Positions 52,557-61,910 of a DNA stretch of 64,000 bases are shown in pieces; the first letter of the stretch is position 1; every line of letters begins with the position of its first letter. A program made the position numbers and the translations under genes. The notes under the pieces are model-generated. The model saw only the letters and a list, made by a program, of their open reading frames with translations. It was not told where the DNA came from and made no database searches. The stretch lies in assembly GCF_003751445.1 (NCBI RefSeq), contig NZ_RJUU01000001.1, forward strand, positions 4,159,001 to 4,223,000, written 5' to 3'. This stretch comes from Streptomyces sp. 840.1 (GTDB lineage: Bacteria; Actinomycetota; Actinomycetes; Streptomycetales; Streptomycetaceae).

Positions 52557-53357
52557 ATGACTGACGAGCAGGGCACCCGGACGCCGGTGGACGGGATCGA
52601 CACGGGCACGCCGCATTCGGCGCGGGTGTGGAACTACTGGCTGGGCGGCAAGGACAACTACGAGGTGGACCGCCGCCTCGGGGCGACGATGGCGGAGCTG
52701 TACCCGCAGATCATCGACATAGCGCGCGCCTCCCGGGCGTTCCAGGCGCGAGCGGTGCGCTATCTGGCCGCCGAGGCGGGGGTGCGGCAGTTCCTGGATC
52801 TGGGCACCGGCCTCCCGACGGCGAACGCGACGCACGAGGTCGCCCAGGACGTCGATCCGGCCGCCCGCATCGTGTACGTGGACAACGACCCGATCGTCCT
52901 GGCACACGCGCGCGCCCTGCTGACCAGCCGGCCCGAAGGGGCGACGGACTATGTGCACGCGGATCTGACGGACGCGAAGACGGTGCTGCGGGAGGCCGCC
53001 CGGACACTGGACCTCGACAAGCCGGTGGCCGTGATGCTGCTCTCGACGCTGGGCCACGTCGCGGACTCGGGCGAGGCCGCGGCGCTGCTCCGCGGCTACC
53101 TGGACGCGCTGCCCGCGGGCAGCCATCTGATGCTGTGCGACACCATCGGGACTCCGGAGACCGAGGCCGGTTCCGAGGAGTACGCCAGTGGCGGTGCCGT
53201 GCCGTACATCTCGCGCCCCAGGGAGGCCGTGGCATCCTTCGCGGACGGACTCGACCTGGTGGAGCCGGGCTTCGGCTCGATCAGCCTGTGGCGCCCCGAT
53301 GAGCCCGTCGCCGGTGAGCCGGTCGACCAGTGGGGATTCGTGGCCGCCAAGCGGTAG
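52557..53357 (+). CDS. SAM-dependent methyltransferase, DUF574/Methyltransf_19 family
   Basis: 266 residues of the actinobacterial DUF574 family, recognised by TPHSARVWNYWLGGKDNYEVDR at the start, FLDLGTGLPT as motif I, VYVDNDPIVLAHARALL and VAVMLLSTLGHV. The substrate is unknown. Streptomycetes carry many paralogues. AAGAGG precedes the ATG. It is convergent with the LLM oxidoreductase gene. Confidence 0.9.
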   Translation: MTDEQGTRTPVDGIDTGTPHSARVWNYWLGGKDNYEVDRRLGATMAELYPQIIDIARASRAFQARAVRYLAAEAGVRQFLDLGTGLPTANATHEVAQDVDPAARIVYVDNDPIVLAHARALLTSRPEGATDYVHADLTDAKTVLREAARTLDLDKPVAVMLLSTLGHVADSGEAAALLRGYLDALPAGSHLMLCDTIGTPETEAGSEEYASGGAVPYISRPREAVASFADGLDLVEPGFGSISLWRPDEPVAGEPVDQWGFVAAKR

Positions 53358-53387
53358 GGGCGAGGCGGGGTCCGGCTCAGGAGGCGG

Positions 53388-54398
53388 TTACTGGTTGAGC
53401 TCCGCCAGCACCCGCAGGGTGTGCGGGTCCGGGGCGGTCACCAGGAGGTCGGTGACAGGGCCCTTGCGCCACAACTCAAGCCGTTCCGCGATCCGTTCGC
53501 GGGGGCCGACCAGTGAGATCTCGTCGGCGAACGCGTCCGGGACGGCCAGTACCGCCTCCTGCTTGCGGCCCTGGAGGAACAGTTCCTGGACGTGCCTCGC
53601 CTCCTCCTCGAACCCCATCCGCGCCATCAGATCCGCGTGGAAGTTGCGGGCGGCGGCGCCCATGCCGCCGATGTAGAAGCCGAGCATCGCCTTCACCGGG
53701 AGCAGCCCCTCCGCGACGTCGTCGCAGACCTGGGCGCGGGCCATCGGCGCGATCATGAACCCGTCGCGGAGGCCGGTGAGGGAGGCCTCGTACACATCGG
53801 TGCGCAGCGGCGACCAGTACAGCGGCAGCCAGCCGTCCGCGATCCCGGTGGTCTGCGCGATGTTCTTCGGGCCCTCCGCGCCGAGCAGCACCGGAAGCCC
53901 GGCCCGCAGCGGATGGGTGATCGGCTTGAGCGGTTTGCCGAGCCCGGTGGCGTCCGGGCCGTTGTACGGGTGCGGGTGGAAGCGGCCGTCCAGCTCGACC
54001 GGTCCCTCGCGGCGCAGCACCTGACGCACCACGTCCACGTACTCGCGGGTCGCGGTCAGCGGGCTGCGGGGGAACGGCCGTCCGTACCAGCCCTCGACGA
54101 CCTGTGGTCCGGAGAGCCCGAGGCCGAGCATCATCCGGCCGCCGGAGAGGTGGTCCAGGGTCAGGGCGTGCATCGCGGTCGCGGTAGGGGTGCGGGCCGC
54201 CATCTGAGCGATGGCGGTGCCGAGGCGGATGCGGGAGGTGTGGGCGGCGATCCAGGTGAGCGGGGTGAAGGCGTCCGACCCCCAGGCCTCAGCCGTCCAC
54301 ACCGAGGAGTAGCCGAGGTCCTCGGCCTGTCGGGCGAGGTCGAGGTGGGCCGGGTTCGGGCCGCGGCCCCAGTATCCGAGAGCGAGTCCGAGCCGCAT
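53388..54398 (-). CDS. LLM-class F420-dependent oxidoreductase, Rv3520c-like
   Basis: A 336-residue luciferase-like TIM-barrel enzyme. Conserved lines are GLALGYWGRGPNP, VWTAEAWGSDAFTPLTWIA, LGLGLSGPQVVEGWYGRPF and ITHPLRAGLPVLLGAEGPKN. These follow Rv3520c of M. tuberculosis, as remembered, very closely, and Rv3520c is a KstR-regulon member there. It should use reduced F420 on a lipid-like substrate. GGGAGG precedes ATG 54398. An inverted repeat at 54418-54434 overlaps the probable transcription start. It differs from the KstR sites. Confidence 0.88.
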   Translation of the reverse strand: MRLGLALGYWGRGPNPAHLDLARQAEDLGYSSVWTAEAWGSDAFTPLTWIAAHTSRIRLGTAIAQMAARTPTATAMHALTLDHLSGGRMMLGLGLSGPQVVEGWYGRPFPRSPLTATREYVDVVRQVLRREGPVELDGRFHPHPYNGPDATGLGKPLKPITHPLRAGLPVLLGAEGPKNIAQTTGIADGWLPLYWSPLRTDVYEASLTGLRDGFMIAPMARAQVCDDVAEGLLPVKAMLGFYIGGMGAAARNFHADLMARMGFEEEARHVQELFLQGRKQEAVLAVPDAFADEISLVGPRERIAERLELWRKGPVTDLLVTAPDPHTLRVLAELNQ

Positions 54399-54417
54399 TC
54401 CGCTGCCTCCCAGCATT

Positions 54418-54434
54418 TCTGACGCTGCATCAGA
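54418..54434. promoter_or_regulatory. Inverted repeat over the LLM gene promoter
   Basis: TCTGA-CGCTGCA-TCAGA is an exact 5-bp inverted repeat just downstream (minus strand) of TATATC, a plausible -10. It lies about 20-36 nt before the start codon, where a repressor would block initiation. The regulator is unknown. Confidence 0.5.
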
Positions 54435-54449
54435 TATAGCCGGAGGGTA

Positions 54450-54493
54450 CGACAGCGGCCCCCCGCCCGGAAGGGGGCGGGGGGCCGCTGTCG
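54450..54493 (-). terminator. Perfect 19-bp hairpin terminator
   Basis: Arms 54450-54468 and 54475-54493 are exactly complementary around a 6-nt loop. It lies 20 nt past the stop of the DUF5336-type gene and insulates the LLM promoter. Confidence 0.88.
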
Positions 54494-54512
54494 ATGGTGC
54501 GTGTGCCGGTGA

Positions 54513-55355
54513 TCAGCCGCGCTGGATGCCCGTGGTGTCCTGGAGCACGCCACGACGGCCGTCCTGGGTCTGGGCGATGAGGCCCGGACCGCGCTGCTCG
54601 ACCGCGAGGTACCAGGTACCCGGAGCCAGTTCGGCGATCGGCGTCGGCGAACCGTCCTCGCCGTACAGCGGACGGGCCACCGGAACCGCGAACCAGAACG
54701 GGGTGAAGTCACCGGCCGGCGCGGCGTCGGCCGCCGGGGCCTGCTGGGCCGGCGCCGCCTGCTGCGGCTCGGGCTGACCGGGCTGACCGGGGTGACCGGG
54801 CTGCGGGGCGCCGTACGGCTGCGGCTGGCCCGGCTGCTGGCCGCCGAAGGACGGCTGCTGCGCGCCCGGGTAGCCGTAACCCTGGCCGGGCTGCGGCTGA
54901 CCGCCGTACGGCGGGTGCACGGCCTGCGGCTTCGGGGCGCCCGTGAGCGGGGCCTTCAGCGCCGGAAGCAGCGGCGACGCGACCGCGCCGCCGGCCAGCA
55001 CCAGAGCGGCGATCAGGCCGAGGATCAGACCGGCGCCGGCGTCGATCTGACCGAGGTCGATGATCGTCCAGAACAGGTTCCACGCGGTGAACACCGTTGC
55101 GGCCACGCCGAACTGGGCCAGGTCCAGGCCGGCGACCTTGCGCGGCTGGGGCTGCGAGCGGGAGAGCACGATCAGCGCGGCACCGGCCACCCCGACCAGG
55201 TAGACACCGATCGCATTGCCCAGCGAATCCCAGGAGTTCGGTGCGTCGATGTCGGAGTTCCCGTAGGAGAAGTAGTCGAGGAAAGAGGCGATGAACAGCA
55301 CGACCGCTGCTCCGATCACCACGCCATCGCCTCGAGTGAGGGAGCGGATATTCAC
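54513..55355 (-). CDS. DUF5336 (34 kDa antigen-like) membrane protein
   Basis: 280 residues. Four N-terminal helices (GVVIGAAVVLFIASFLDYF; IGVYLVGVAGAALIVL; FGVAATVFTAWNLFW; ILGLIAALVLAGGAV) are followed by a Pro/Gln/Gly-rich low-complexity stretch (about 145-215). A short folded end (FAVPVARPLYGEDGSP...GTWYLAVEQRGPGLIAQTQDGRRGVL) resembles a surface or SH3-like domain. The N-terminal part is of the mycobacterial 34-kDa antigen type. AAGGA precedes GTG 55355. Function is unknown. Confidence 0.8.
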   Translation of the reverse strand: MNIRSLTRGDGVVIGAAVVLFIASFLDYFSYGNSDIDAPNSWDSLGNAIGVYLVGVAGAALIVLSRSQPQPRKVAGLDLAQFGVAATVFTAWNLFWTIIDLGQIDAGAGLILGLIAALVLAGGAVASPLLPALKAPLTGAPKPQAVHPPYGGQPQPGQGYGYPGAQQPSFGGQQPGQPQPYGAPQPGHPGQPGQPEPQQAAPAQQAPAADAAPAGDFTPFWFAVPVARPLYGEDGSPTPIAELAPGTWYLAVEQRGPGLIAQTQDGRRGVLQDTTGIQRG

Positions 55356-55542
55356 GTGAAGGTCCTTAGTGGGTCGTCTCGTCGGGGCGGTCGTCGCTGC
55401 CACCGGTACGGCGGGCACGGCGCGAAGCTCGGGGGCGGCTCCCCATCGTACGGATGAATCTATCGTCTGCCCGAGCGGGTTGTGCCCCCCGTCCGGACGT
55501 TGGTCGGGCATCCTCCCGAATTCATCGCAGAACCACCTCTTA

Positions 55543-56478
55543 CTACCCGTTGAGGTAGCTGCTGATGCCGTCGGCGATGCCCTGAGCCGCCTTCTGGCGC
55601 CAGCCCGCACTGGTGAGCAGGGCCGCGTCCTTCGGATCACGCATATTGCCGCATTCGATGAAGACTTTGGGCACGGTAGACAAATTAAGTCCACCCAGAT
55701 CCTTGCGGGTGTCCAGTCCGGTATTGCCGCCGATGTAATTGGAAGGCGCACTTCCGGTAGTGCGGACGAAGAGTCCGGCGATACGCGTACCGAGATCGCG
55801 CGACGGGCCGACGATCTCCGTGGTGTCCGCGATGCCGCTGCGCACCGGTGCGGGAAGAATCACATGGAAGCCTCGGTTGCCGGCCGCCGAGCCGTCCGCG
55901 TGGACCGAGACGACCGCGTCGGCCCCGGCCTTGTTGCCGATCCGGGCCCGTTCGTCCACGCAGGGGCCGAACGCCCGGTCGTTGTCGTGGCTCAGCACCA
56001 CCTTCGCGCCCTGCGCCCGCAGCAGTGTGCGCATCCGGTGCGCCACGTCGAGGGTGAACTCGGCTTCTGCGTAACCGGAGTTGGTGGAGGTCCCGGTGGT
56101 GTCGCACTCCTTGTGCGTGGTGCCGATGTCCACCTGCCGGGCGATCTCGGCGGTGTGCAGGTGGTTGCGCGGGTTGTGCCCGGGGTCGATCACGACCGTC
56201 TTGCCCGCCAGCGGCCCGGACGGGCCCTTTGCCGCCGAAGCCGACGCGGCGGGCCGGTGCTTTGCCGGAGCCGGGCTGCTGCGCACCGGCGACGGGGAGG
56301 CCGGGACCGGCGAGGAGGCCGTCGCCGCGGACGGCGAGCCGGCGGCCGCACCGGGCCGGGCCTGCGCGGTGTCGCCGGCGCCGCAGCCGGCCGCGCCCAG
56401 ACACATGACGGTCAGCGTCGCGGCGGCGAACAGGGCCGGGCGGCGCGGGGTGGGGGGAACGCTCTCGTCGTCACGCAC
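55543..56478 (-). CDS. N-acetylmuramoyl-L-alanine amidase (Amidase_3), lipoprotein
   Basis: A 311-residue protein with a lipoprotein-like signal (TLTVMCLGAAGC) and an Ala/Ser/Pro linker. The zinc amidase domain opens with VVIDPGHNP, followed by the zinc glutamate region around AEAEFTLDVAHRM, the His in VVSVHADGSAAG and the catalytic Glu in FIECGNM. It cuts the amide between MurNAc and the stem peptide. The insertion CDTTGTSTNSGY between the first ligands is typical of the streptomycete form. GTG 56478 is the start. Confidence 0.9.
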   Translation of the reverse strand: MRDDESVPPTPRRPALFAAATLTVMCLGAAGCGAGDTAQARPGAAAGSPSAATASSPVPASPSPVRSSPAPAKHRPAASASAAKGPSGPLAGKTVVIDPGHNPRNHLHTAEIARQVDIGTTHKECDTTGTSTNSGYAEAEFTLDVAHRMRTLLRAQGAKVVLSHDNDRAFGPCVDERARIGNKAGADAVVSVHADGSAAGNRGFHVILPAPVRSGIADTTEIVGPSRDLGTRIAGLFVRTTGSAPSNYIGGNTGLDTRKDLGGLNLSTVPKVFIECGNMRDPKDAALLTSAGWRQKAAQGIADGISSYLNG

Positions 56479-56546
56479 CCGGCGATGCTATCCGGCGCCC
56501 CGTCCGGCGTCCGGCGGCCCGGCGGCCTCCCCGGCGGGGGCCGCTG

Positions 56547-57191
56547 TCAGATCCCAGGCCCGGTCCGCCGCAGGACGCGCAGCGAGTCGGTGACCGAGAC
56601 CTCGGTGAACGCCCCGGAGGCCAGCGCCCGCAGATAGATCCGGTAGGGGGCCTGGCCGCCGTGCGCCGGGTCGGGGAACACGTCGTGGATCACCAGCAGC
56701 CCGCCGTCGGCCACATGCGGGGCCCAGCCCTCGTAGTCGCCGTTCGCGTGCTCGTCGGTGTGGCCGCCGTCGATGAAGACCAGGCCGAGCGGCCCGCCCC
56801 AGACGGCGGCGACCTGCGGGGAGCGCCCCACCAGCGCCACCACGTGCTCCTCCAGACCGGCCGCGTGCAGTGTCCGGCGGAAGGTGGGCAGGGTGTCCAT
56901 CCGGCCGACCTCCGGGTCCACCACGGTCGGATCGTGGTACTCCCAGCCGGGCTGCTGTTCCTCGCTGCCCCGGTGGTGGTCGACGGTGAGGGCCGTGGTC
57001 CCCGCGGCGCGGGCGGCGTCCGCGAGCAGGATGGTGGAGCGCCCGCAGTACGTGCCCACTTCAAGGAGCGGCAGCCCGAGCGCGGCGGCCTCGGCGGCGG
57101 CCGCGTACAGGGCCAGCCCCTCCACTACCGGCATGAAGCCCTTAGCGGCCTGGAACGCGGCAAGAATCTCCGGCTTGGGCTCGGCGGCCAC
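56547..57191 (-). CDS. Class I SAM methyltransferase (Methyltransf_24-like)
   Basis: 214 residues: LLEVGTYCGRSTILLADAARAAGT as motif I with the CalS10/O-methyltransferase-like GxYxGRS form, LTVDHHRGSEEQQPGW, and GLVFIDGGHTDEHANGDYEGWAPHVADGGLLVIHDVF with the metal-dependent D-G-x-H. The substrate is unknown. GGAGGAAC precedes GTG 57191. It lies 68 nt from the amidase gene. Confidence 0.87.
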   Translation of the reverse strand: MAAEPKPEILAAFQAAKGFMPVVEGLALYAAAAEAAALGLPLLEVGTYCGRSTILLADAARAAGTTALTVDHHRGSEEQQPGWEYHDPTVVDPEVGRMDTLPTFRRTLHAAGLEEHVVALVGRSPQVAAVWGGPLGLVFIDGGHTDEHANGDYEGWAPHVADGGLLVIHDVFPDPAHGGQAPYRIYLRALASGAFTEVSVTDSLRVLRRTGPGI

Positions 57192-57326
57192 GGGGTTCCT
57201 CCAGTTGGGGCGGGATACGGGGACGGGGCATGTCAACGGCGCCCCATCGTGCCGCACGCCCGCGCAGCCGGTGCGCGCGGGGGCTCACCGCGGGGGCGGC
57301 GTGCCCCCGCGGCCACGTCCGCCGGC

Positions 57327-58952
57327 TCAGCCGGTGAAGGTCAGCGAGACGGGGCGGGAGGCGTTCCCGCAGGCGTCGACCGCGACAGCCTCCGCCCGGT
57401 AGCGGTGGCCCGCCACCGCGTCCGGGACCGGGATGTCCAGGGCGTTGGGGCGCGGCATGAAGTAGTAGTCGGACAGCACCTTGGAGGAGAGGACCTTCGC
57501 GCCGGTCACCGTGTCCGTGACGTCGACCCGGTAGTGGTGGACCAGCTGGTCGTCCACGGCCTGCGCGACCCGCAGCGCCGTGCCGCCCCCGGTGAGGCGC
57601 ACCTGTGTGAGCGGCCTGCGGGTGGTGAACTGCGGGGCCACCGTGTTGCGACGGGCGGCGGTGTAGCGGAAGTTGTCCTTGATCTGCTGGTTCGTGCTGC
57701 CCTTCAGGCGTACGGTCCAGCCCGGACCGGCCAGTGTGCCGGCGCTCGCGTACGGCGGCTGCCAGCTCGCCGACCACTGGCCGCCGGTGTAGATGTCGTG
57801 CTTGTCGGCGGCCATGTTGATCCGGTCGATCTCGGTGCGGTCCTTGTAGACCTCGACGAAGAGCGCCTGCGCGGTCGGCGCCTCGAAGCGGTCCGCGAGC
57901 CCGTTGTCCGTCACCATCTGATAGCCGTGGTCGACCTCCACGTACGACATCGAGCCGTCGTTGACGGAGGTGAAGTCGCGCTGGTGCACGGACCGGTCGT
58001 CGTTGACGTTGAGGTGCGAGTGGCCGGAGAAGAGGATCGCCTGCGGGAAGGCGCTCAGGTCTGCGGCCAGCCCCGGATTGCTGGCCTGCTGGCCGTCCAT
58101 CGTGGTGCCGGCCGTGGGCCGGTGGCCCTGGACCAGGACCGGCTTGCGGGAGGCTGCCGGCCCGGTGGTGAGCGCGGCCAGCCGGTTCTTCAGCCAGGTG
58201 CGCTGCGCGGCGTCGCCGTCGTAGGTCTCGGTGTTCACCGTGAGCAGGTGGACGCCCTTGACGTCGGACTCGTAGTAGCCGCCGCCCGAGTCGGGGAACC
58301 AGGCCTTCGGGTAGCCGGCCCGGATCATGGCGAGGCTGTCGTCGTGGTTGCCGTTGGACAGCAGCACCTGGGTGCCGGTCATGCCCTTGCGCTTCAGGTT
58401 CGCCTGGAAGATGTCCGAGACGATCCGGTGGTCGGGGCCCTTGCCGTCGCCGTTGTCGTTGATCATGTCGCCGTTCGACAGGATCGCGTCCGGGTGCGGG
58501 AAGACCGAGCCGATGGTGTCGAAGAAGCTCTCGTACTTCTTGTCGTTGTGCTCGTGGTCGCCGACATGGACGTCCGACATGACGACGAGGCGGGCGAGCG
58601 GCTTCTCCTTCGTCCTGATCAGGTAGCCGTACGCGACGGCCACACTGGCCCGGCCGCCCCGGAAGGCGACGGCCGTCACGTTGGTGTCCTCGGTGATCCG
58701 CAGCGGCCGGCCGGGGGAGTAGGCCCGGCTCGCCCGGGTCGGGGTCGTACCGTCCAGCGTGTAGCGGACGGTGTCGCCGCGCCCGGCGCGGAACGTCAGG
58801 GCCACCGTGTGGTCGTACCGTCCGCCGGGGACGCTGACACCGGGTGCGGCCGGCGGGGCGGAGTGCGGCCGGGCCTGGGCGGCGGCCGGGACGACGGCCG
58901 GGGCGGCGAGCGCCAGGGCGGCCGAGGCGATCACGAGCGGGGTGAGTCTCAC
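57327..58952 (-). CDS. Secreted metallophosphoesterase with chitobiase-type N-domain
   Basis: 541 residues with a signal peptide (LVIASAALALAAPAVVPAAAQA). A small beta domain of the chitobiase/beta-hexosaminidase C-terminal type follows (YTLDGTTPTRASRAYSPGRPLRITEDTNVTAVAF). The calcineurin-like phosphoesterase core has VMSDVHVGD, NGDMINDNGDG, SNGNHDDS, VLVQGHRP and FSGHSHL. A C-terminal beta-rich domain ends VDACGNASRPVSLTFTG. It probably hydrolyses extracellular phosphoesters. AAGGA precedes GTG 58952. Confidence 0.9.
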   Translation of the reverse strand: MRLTPLVIASAALALAAPAVVPAAAQARPHSAPPAAPGVSVPGGRYDHTVALTFRAGRGDTVRYTLDGTTPTRASRAYSPGRPLRITEDTNVTAVAFRGGRASVAVAYGYLIRTKEKPLARLVVMSDVHVGDHEHNDKKYESFFDTIGSVFPHPDAILSNGDMINDNGDGKGPDHRIVSDIFQANLKRKGMTGTQVLLSNGNHDDSLAMIRAGYPKAWFPDSGGGYYESDVKGVHLLTVNTETYDGDAAQRTWLKNRLAALTTGPAASRKPVLVQGHRPTAGTTMDGQQASNPGLAADLSAFPQAILFSGHSHLNVNDDRSVHQRDFTSVNDGSMSYVEVDHGYQMVTDNGLADRFEAPTAQALFVEVYKDRTEIDRINMAADKHDIYTGGQWSASWQPPYASAGTLAGPGWTVRLKGSTNQQIKDNFRYTAARRNTVAPQFTTRRPLTQVRLTGGGTALRVAQAVDDQLVHHYRVDVTDTVTGAKVLSSKVLSDYYFMPRPNALDIPVPDAVAGHRYRAEAVAVDACGNASRPVSLTFTG

Positions 58953-59111
58953 GGGGGGTTCCTTGTCTGCGCGACGGCGTGACGGTGTGATAACAGAGCG
59001 GTAACCGGTCTGAACCATCGACGTTAGGCAGCGCGGACCAGCCGGAGGGGTGAGCCGGACGGCCTTCCGGTGAAGCGCCCGTGAATGTCCGTGGTGCGGC
59101 CCCGCCGCACG

Positions 59112-59150
59112 CCGTACGCCCCCGCCGAAGGAGTCGGCGGGGGCGTACGG
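59112..59150. terminator. Perfect 17-bp hairpin terminator
   Basis: CCGTACGCCCCCGCCGA (59112-59128) pairs fully with 59134-59150 around the loop aggag. It lies 52 nt past the M20 peptidase stop, upstream of the metallophosphoesterase gene. Confidence 0.85.
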
Positions 59151-59202
59151 GAGGGGTGAGCCCGGGTCGGGGCGGGCCCCTGGCAGGGCTGTGACGCAGC
59201 GG

Positions 59203-60522
59203 TCAGCAGCTCTGCCAGAGTCGGGTCATGACGCGGACGCCGAAGCGCAGTCCCTCCAGCGGGACGCGCTCGTCCACGCCGTGGAAGAGGCGGCCGTAGT
59301 CCAGGTCGTGCGGGAGCTTCAGGCCCTTGAAGCCGAAGCAGCGGATGCCCAGGTGGGTGAAGGCCTTGGCGTCCGTACCGCCGGGGTTGCAGTACGGCAC
59401 CGGGTGGCCGTCCGGGTCCTCGGCGCGCACCGCGTCGCACATGGCGTCGACGAGCGGGCCGTCGAACGTGGTCTCCATCGCGATGTCGTGGTTGACCCAC
59501 TCGCGGCTGATCGAGGGGAGCAGCAGCCGGTCGATCGTGTCGATCAGCTCCTGCTCGTGGCCGGGCAGGAAGCGGCCGTCGACGCGGGCGGTGGCCTTGC
59601 CGGGGATGACGTTGGTCTGGTAGCCGGCGTTGAACATGGTGGGGTTCGCGGAGTTGCGGAGCACCACCTGCATGAAGTCGGAGACCGGGCCGAGCTTCGC
59701 GAGGCTGCCCTCGATGTCGTTCTCGTCGAACTCGACGCCGTAGAGGCGGGCGGCCTCTTCGAGCAGGGCGCGGACCGGTTCGATCAGCCGGACCGGGAAG
59801 GTCTCGCGGCCGATCCGGGTCAGCGACTCCGCGAGGTCGGTGACCGCGTTCTCGTCGTTGGGGGACGAGCCGTGGCCGGCCCGGCCGGTGGCGGTGAGCT
59901 CCATCCAGGCCATGCCGCGCTGGGCGTTCTCGATCGGGTACAGGCGCCGGGTGTCGTCGATGGCGAAGGAGAACCCGCCGCCCTCGCCGATCGCCTCGGT
60001 GACCCCGGCGAACAGCTCCGGGCGGTGCTCGACCAGCCAGTGGGCGCCGAACTTGCCGCCCGCCTCCTCGTCCGCGAGGAAGGCCAGGACCAGGTCGCGC
60101 GAGGGCTTGGTGCCGGTGCGGGCGAAGTGCCGGGCGGTGGCCAGCATGACGGCCACCGTGTCCTTCATGTCGATCGCGCCCCGGCCCCACAGGTAGCCGT
60201 CCCGGATCTCGCCGGAGAACGGCGGCACCTGCCACTCGGAGGCGTCGGCGGGGACCACGTCCAGATGGCCGTGGACCATCAGGGCGCCCCGCTCCGGGTC
60301 GCTGCCGGCGATCCTGGCGATGACGCTGGCCCGGCCCGGCGCGGACTCGATGAGCTCCGATTCGATGCCCACCTCCGCGAGGCGGCCCATCACCCATTCG
60401 GCACTCGCGCGCTCGTCGCTGGTGGGGTTGGAGGTGTCGAACCTGATCAGTTCGGCGCAGAGGTCGACGACCTCGGCCTGGGCCTCGTCGGAGGCCGGGA
60501 CCAGGGGTGCGGTGGTGCTCAT
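59203..60522 (-). CDS. M20/M25/M40 family metallopeptidase
   Basis: 439 residues with the co-catalytic zinc motifs VHGHLDVVPA, WGRGAIDMKD (bridging Asp), LADEEAGGKFGAHWL (Glu-Glu) and the late His in HGVDERVP. A dimerisation domain is inserted in the middle (RAGHGSSPNDENAV...). The family removes N-terminal or acyl groups from small peptides and amino acids. Its ATG overlaps the permease stop by 4 nt, the third gene of an operon. A dipeptide or N-acyl amino acid substrate is inferred. Confidence 0.92.
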   Translation of the reverse strand: MSTTAPLVPASDEAQAEVVDLCAELIRFDTSNPTSDERASAEWVMGRLAEVGIESELIESAPGRASVIARIAGSDPERGALMVHGHLDVVPADASEWQVPPFSGEIRDGYLWGRGAIDMKDTVAVMLATARHFARTGTKPSRDLVLAFLADEEAGGKFGAHWLVEHRPELFAGVTEAIGEGGGFSFAIDDTRRLYPIENAQRGMAWMELTATGRAGHGSSPNDENAVTDLAESLTRIGRETFPVRLIEPVRALLEEAARLYGVEFDENDIEGSLAKLGPVSDFMQVVLRNSANPTMFNAGYQTNVIPGKATARVDGRFLPGHEQELIDTIDRLLLPSISREWVNHDIAMETTFDGPLVDAMCDAVRAEDPDGHPVPYCNPGGTDAKAFTHLGIRCFGFKGLKLPHDLDYGRLFHGVDERVPLEGLRFGVRVMTRLWQSC

Positions 60523-61910
60523 GCTGCTCCCACGGAGGTGGTGGTGCGGGCGTCGGGGACAGCGCTGTCCTCGTCGTCCTGGGTGGTGGAGGTGCCGTAC
60601 GGCTTCACCCAGCCCAGCAGGCCGAGTACGCAGTACAGGACGAAGGCGGTGGCCAGCGAGTTCAGGGCCGGTATGCCGCCGTCGTAGAACTTGCCGACGC
60701 AGAAGGCGACGATCCAGATGACGATGGACATCGGCACCCAGGTCGGGGAGGTCGCCGGCAGGGTCTCGGCCTCGCGGGTCTCGTCCAGCGGCTTGCGCAT
60801 CTTCTTCACGACCCAGTACTCGGCCACGATGATGCCGCCGATCGGCGGGATGGCGACGCCGAGGATCGTGAGGAACTCGGTGAAGTGGGTCATGATCCCG
60901 ACCGCGGACAGGAGCGTGCCCGCGATGCCCAGGACGATGGTGACGGCGCCTCGGTGGATCCGCTTGCCGAAGACGACCTGGAAGAAGTTGACGACGCCGA
61001 GCGAGGAGCCGTACAGGTTCCAGTCGTTGATCTTCGCCGTGGACATCAGGACCACGATGACGCCGAAGGCGCCGGAGGTGGAGAGCACGATGTGCGAGAC
61101 CTCGTTGCTCTTGACCAGGTGGCCCAGGAGCACGCCGGTCAGGCCGACGATGTACTCGGAGAGGATCATCGAGGACGCGCTCTGCAGGAAGACGTGCGAG
61201 CCCTTGCGGTTGTAGCGGGTCATCTCGGGGGAGACGATCGCGCCCGTCATGTAGCCGCCCGCGATGGCGGTGGCGGCGACGGCCAGCGGGATCGTGTCGC
61301 CGGGCGGCGGCGAGTGGACCAGGTCGCTGAAGGAGTGGTCGTTCAGGGTGCGGATGACGGAGAAGGCGACCATGGCGAAGAAGAGCGGGGTGACGATCTT
61401 CGCGAAGTTGGCCATGTACTTGAAGCCGAAGATCACCAGGGCGGTGATGGCTATGCCGGCCAGCACGCACCACATCCAGGACGGTCCGCCGACCAGCTCC
61501 GAGACGCTGTTGCCGAAGATCGTGTTCTGGACGCCGAACCAGCCGACCAGGCTGACCGCGATGACGAAGCTGACCAGCGCGGAGCCGTTGCGGCCGAAGC
61601 CCACCCAGCGGGTCAGCATCGGGGTCGCGAGACCCTCGCGCATACCGGCCAGGCCGATCGCGAAGATCACGATCTCCAGGATCACCGCGCCGAGCGTGAA
61701 GGCGAGGAAGGCGTTGCCGAAGGTCATGCCGACGCCGATGGTGGCGCCCAGCGTGAACTGCGAGATCGAACCGGACTGGGCCAGCCACTGGAGCAGCATG
61801 GACCAGAAGCCGAACCGCTTGTCGCGCGGGACGCGCGAGAGCGAGTAGTCGTCGCTGCCGATGCTCTTGGTCTCGTGGACCGGGGCGTCGGCCTGCGGGG
61901 CGGCAGCCAT
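60519..61910 (-). CDS. NCS1-type cytosine/purine permease family transporter
   Basis: 463 residues, about 12 helices. The N-terminal DKRFGFWSMLLQWLAQSGSISQFTLGATIG is the NCS1 signature region of the CodB/PurP-like group. GYMTGAIVSPEMTRYNRKG and GVAIPPIGGIIVAEYWVVKK are later family lines. Known relatives carry nucleobases, allantoin or hydantoins. It is placed between DUF1177 and a peptidase gene, overlapping both (TGATG and ATGA), so an unusual amide or peptide-like substrate is possible. Confidence 0.9.
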   Translation of the reverse strand: MAAAPQADAPVHETKSIGSDDYSLSRVPRDKRFGFWSMLLQWLAQSGSISQFTLGATIGVGMTFGNAFLAFTLGAVILEIVIFAIGLAGMREGLATPMLTRWVGFGRNGSALVSFVIAVSLVGWFGVQNTIFGNSVSELVGGPSWMWCVLAGIAITALVIFGFKYMANFAKIVTPLFFAMVAFSVIRTLNDHSFSDLVHSPPPGDTIPLAVAATAIAGGYMTGAIVSPEMTRYNRKGSHVFLQSASSMILSEYIVGLTGVLLGHLVKSNEVSHIVLSTSGAFGVIVVLMSTAKINDWNLYGSSLGVVNFFQVVFGKRIHRGAVTIVLGIAGTLLSAVGIMTHFTEFLTILGVAIPPIGGIIVAEYWVVKKMRKPLDETREAETLPATSPTWVPMSIVIWIVAFCVGKFYDGGIPALNSLATAFVLYCVLGLLGWVKPYGTSTTQDDEDSAVPDARTTTSVGAA

